The notes under the pieces were generated by a model. That model saw nothing but the letters and a program-made list of their open reading frames with translations, was not told the DNA's origin and did not search any database. DNA of 64,000 nt, from positions 1 through 64,000 of the forward strand of contig JADCLS010000007.1 of the NCBI GenBank assembly GCA_026702845.1, written 5' to 3'. The translations under genes were made by a program, and so were the position numbers. Shown here piece after piece: positions 62,289 to 64,000 of the stretch. The number at the start of each line of letters is the position of its first letter. Position 1 is the first letter of the stretch. The DNA comes from Candidatus Heimdallarchaeota archaeon (lineage in GTDB: Archaea > Asgardarchaeota > Heimdallarchaeia > Heimdallarchaeales > Kariarchaeaceae).

Positions 62289-62313
62289 ATATATATCAAA
62301 AAATGACATATAT
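62289..62313 (+). promoter_or_regulatory. Inverted repeat at the copA promoter
   Basis: Arms ATATATATCA and TGACATATAT are separated by AAAAA. The arms differ from a perfect dyad at one position. They end seven bases before ATG 62320. The position, overlapping the TATA-like TTTATATATA and the start of the mRNA, suits a repressor operator such as that of a metal-responsive regulator. Confidence 0.4.
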
Positions 62314-62319
62314 CTAAGG

Positions 62320-64000
62320 ATGACTGAGAAAAAACTACAGCTAGATATTAGTGGGATGACATGCAGTTCTTGTGTCAATACCATCGAATCATATGTATCC
62401 AGTCAAGAAGGCATTGATAAAATCAATGTGAACTTACTTGCTGAAAGGGCAGAGGTGATTTATAATCCTGATTTGCTTAAAATTGAGCAAATTAAAGAAT
62501 TTGTGGAAGATGTAGGTTTCGGAGCAGAGATCTCACCTGAGTCAACTCTTGGTTCTATCGATTTAGATGTGACAGGTATGACCTGTAGTTCTTGTGTGAG
62601 TACTATAGAAAATTACATTGGAACATTGGATGGAGTAGAGAGCATTTCCGTAAATCTCACAACAGAAAAGGCTAAAATCCAATATAATCCAGATATTATT
62701 GGGGTTAGAGATTTGATTGAGGGAGTAACTGATGTGGGATTTGGTGCATCTCTGTCAAAAAATCAAGCTGATCTAGATAAACTAGGTAAAGTTGAGGAAA
62801 TTGCCAAATGGAAGAGAAAATTACAGTTCAGCCTGATATTTGCCATTCCATTTATGTTTTTGATGATCTTTATGCTTACTCCCCATGAATGGCATGCGAG
62901 ACCATATATTATAGATATTCATTTTTGGATGTTTAAAGAACCATTTCTAGATGGTTTAACCAATATGAATCTCCTGTCTCTCATTCTGGCAACTCCAGTA
63001 CAGTTCTATATTGGAAAGGATTTCTATGTAAAATCTTACAAGGCATTGTCACATAAATCAGCTACTATGGATGTTCTTGTGGCCTTAGGAACCTCAGCTG
63101 CATATTTCTATTCATTATTTGTCATTCTCTATTCTGTTATTGTGGATCACTATTACAGAGGAGCTGTTTTCTTTGAAACCTCAGTATTCTTGTTCACATT
63201 CATCCTCTTGGGTAAATTCATGGAGGCCAGGGCAAAGGGATCTACCTCTGAAGCTATGCAAAAACTCATGCAAATTCAGGCAAAATCAGCCATATTATTG
63301 GAAGTGCAAGGTGATACAGTCATTTCTGAAAAGGAGATATCTATTGATCTTATTCAGAAAGGAGATGTACTCAAAGTGTATCCTGGGGAGAAAATTCCTA
63401 CAGATGGTGAAATAATTTATGGAGAAACATCAGTTGATGAGTCTATGATTACCGGTGAATCAATGCCAGTAATGAAAGGAGTGGGAGATCAACTGATAGG
63501 TAGTACTGTTAACCAACAAGGAGTATTACATATCAAGGCTACCAAAGTAGGTTCTGAGACCGCATTGAATCAAATTATTCGCTTGGTTGAGGATGCACAA
63601 GCATCAAAAGCACCAATTCAAAAGATGGCAGATCGAATTAGTGCAATATTTGTTCCTGTCGTAGTTTCAATTGCATTGCTGACTTTTATTACATGGTATA
63701 CCCTAACTACTACTGGAGTATTCAAGGAAGAATGGATCCCCTATGGAACAAGTCCTTTTCTGTTTTCATTCCTTCTTGGTTTGAGCGTGTTGGTTATTGC
63801 ATGTCCATGTGCTCTGGGATTAGCCACACCCACTGCCGTTATGGTAGGAACTGGTGTTGGAGCTAATAATGGAATCTTAATCAAGGGAGGAGCACCACTA
63901 GAAACAGCTCACAGTATCAATACGATACTGCTGGATAAAACAGGAACTATAACCCATGGAAAACCCGAGGTAACAGATATTATTGCTTTTGAAATGAATG
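62320..64000 (+). CDS. copA: CopA-type Cu(I)-transporting P1B ATPase (cut by window end)
   Basis: The first 560 residues of a P-type ATPase. It has two N-terminal HMA domains with GMTCSSC at C15/C18 and C89/C92, membrane helices from about 170, TGES, a canonical C495-P-C497, then D539 in DKTGT. The CPC and double HMA domains identify a copper exporter, in contrast to the CSC pump at 7557. The open frame continues past position 64000. The HMA chaperone at 5092 could feed it, but the distance makes this a network inference. A short dyad lies at its promoter. Confidence 0.94.
   Translation, partial: MTEKKLQLDISGMTCSSCVNTIESYVSSQEGIDKINVNLLAERAEVIYNPDLLKIEQIKEFVEDVGFGAEISPESTLGSIDLDVTGMTCSSCVSTIENYIGTLDGVESISVNLTTEKAKIQYNPDIIGVRDLIEGVTDVGFGASLSKNQADLDKLGKVEEIAKWKRKLQFSLIFAIPFMFLMIFMLTPHEWHARPYIIDIHFWMFKEPFLDGLTNMNLLSLILATPVQFYIGKDFYVKSYKALSHKSATMDVLVALGTSAAYFYSLFVILYSVIVDHYYRGAVFFETSVFLFTFILLGKFMEARAKGSTSEAMQKLMQIQAKSAILLEVQGDTVISEKEISIDLIQKGDVLKVYPGEKIPTDGEIIYGETSVDESMITGESMPVMKGVGDQLIGSTVNQQGVLHIKATKVGSETALNQIIRLVEDAQASKAPIQKMADRISAIFVPVVVSIALLTFITWYTLTTTGVFKEEWIPYGTSPFLFSFLLGLSVLVIACPCALGLATPTAVMVGTGVGANNGILIKGGAPLETAHSINTILLDKTGTITHGKPEVTDIIAFEMN

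Overview
This 64 kb AT-rich window is archaeal chromosomal DNA. The evidence is an exosome and ribosome-biogenesis gene cluster (SBDS, Rrp4, Rrp41, Rrp42, L37Ae, Brix, Pcc1, prefoldin beta, THUMP, DHH), RadA recombinase, a cyclic 2,3-diphosphoglycerate synthetase-like protein, and TATA boxes about 20-30 bases before many start codons, which suggests leaderless transcripts. A GTPBP1-like GTPase, secreted caspase-like proteases, a RING-H2-like zinc finger on a membrane protein and an O2-dependent 4-hydroxyphenylpyruvate dioxygenase point to an Asgard archaeon. Heimdallarchaeia-like is my best guess, but this is inferred from gene content and has not been tested by phylogeny.

Layout. 0-1.4 kb: an IS66-like transposase tail and orphan genes. 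1.4-10 kb: a cDPGS-like protein, an amphi-Trp protein, LarE, and a metal-handling group (HMA chaperone, PadR regulator with a Cys-rich tail, P1B ATPase with its ArsR repressor) with a secreted M28 enzyme and a DinB protein. 10-18.2 kb: mixed single genes, including GNAT, methyltransferase, RadA, alpha/beta hydrolase and a GyrI-type regulator. 18.6-20.6 kb: an operon with strong Shine-Dalgarno sites, encoding a small helical protein, a coiled-coil winged-helix regulator and an unknown partner. 20.7-24.3 kb: a giant cell-surface protein of four tandem domains. 24.5-28.1 kb: an overlapping aminotransferase / FGGY kinase / class II aldolase operon. 28.4-31.5 kb: a secreted anchored protein and two secreted caspase-like paralogs that share a covarying 5' hairpin. 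31.7-40.4 kb: small proteins, IleS and membrane proteins. 40.5-47.2 kb: the RNA-processing and ribosome cluster. 47.3-53 kb: HPD, GTPBP1-like GTPase, Pcp and a TPR protein. 53.1-56.3 kb: a two-gene membrane operon whose second protein ends in the RING-H2-like domain. 56.3-64 kb: a response regulator divergent from a large unknown protein, GNAT, amidohydrolase, and the start of a CopA-type copper ATPase cut by the window end.

Functional themes are information processing (exosome, IleS, KEOPS, RadA), metal homeostasis (two P1B ATPases, chaperone, metal-type regulators), a probable small-molecule catabolic operon, and extracellular or membrane proteins of unknown role. I saw no tRNA, rRNA or CRISPR array. 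Most intergenic gaps are short and AT-rich. Gaps over 300 bases are described as features.
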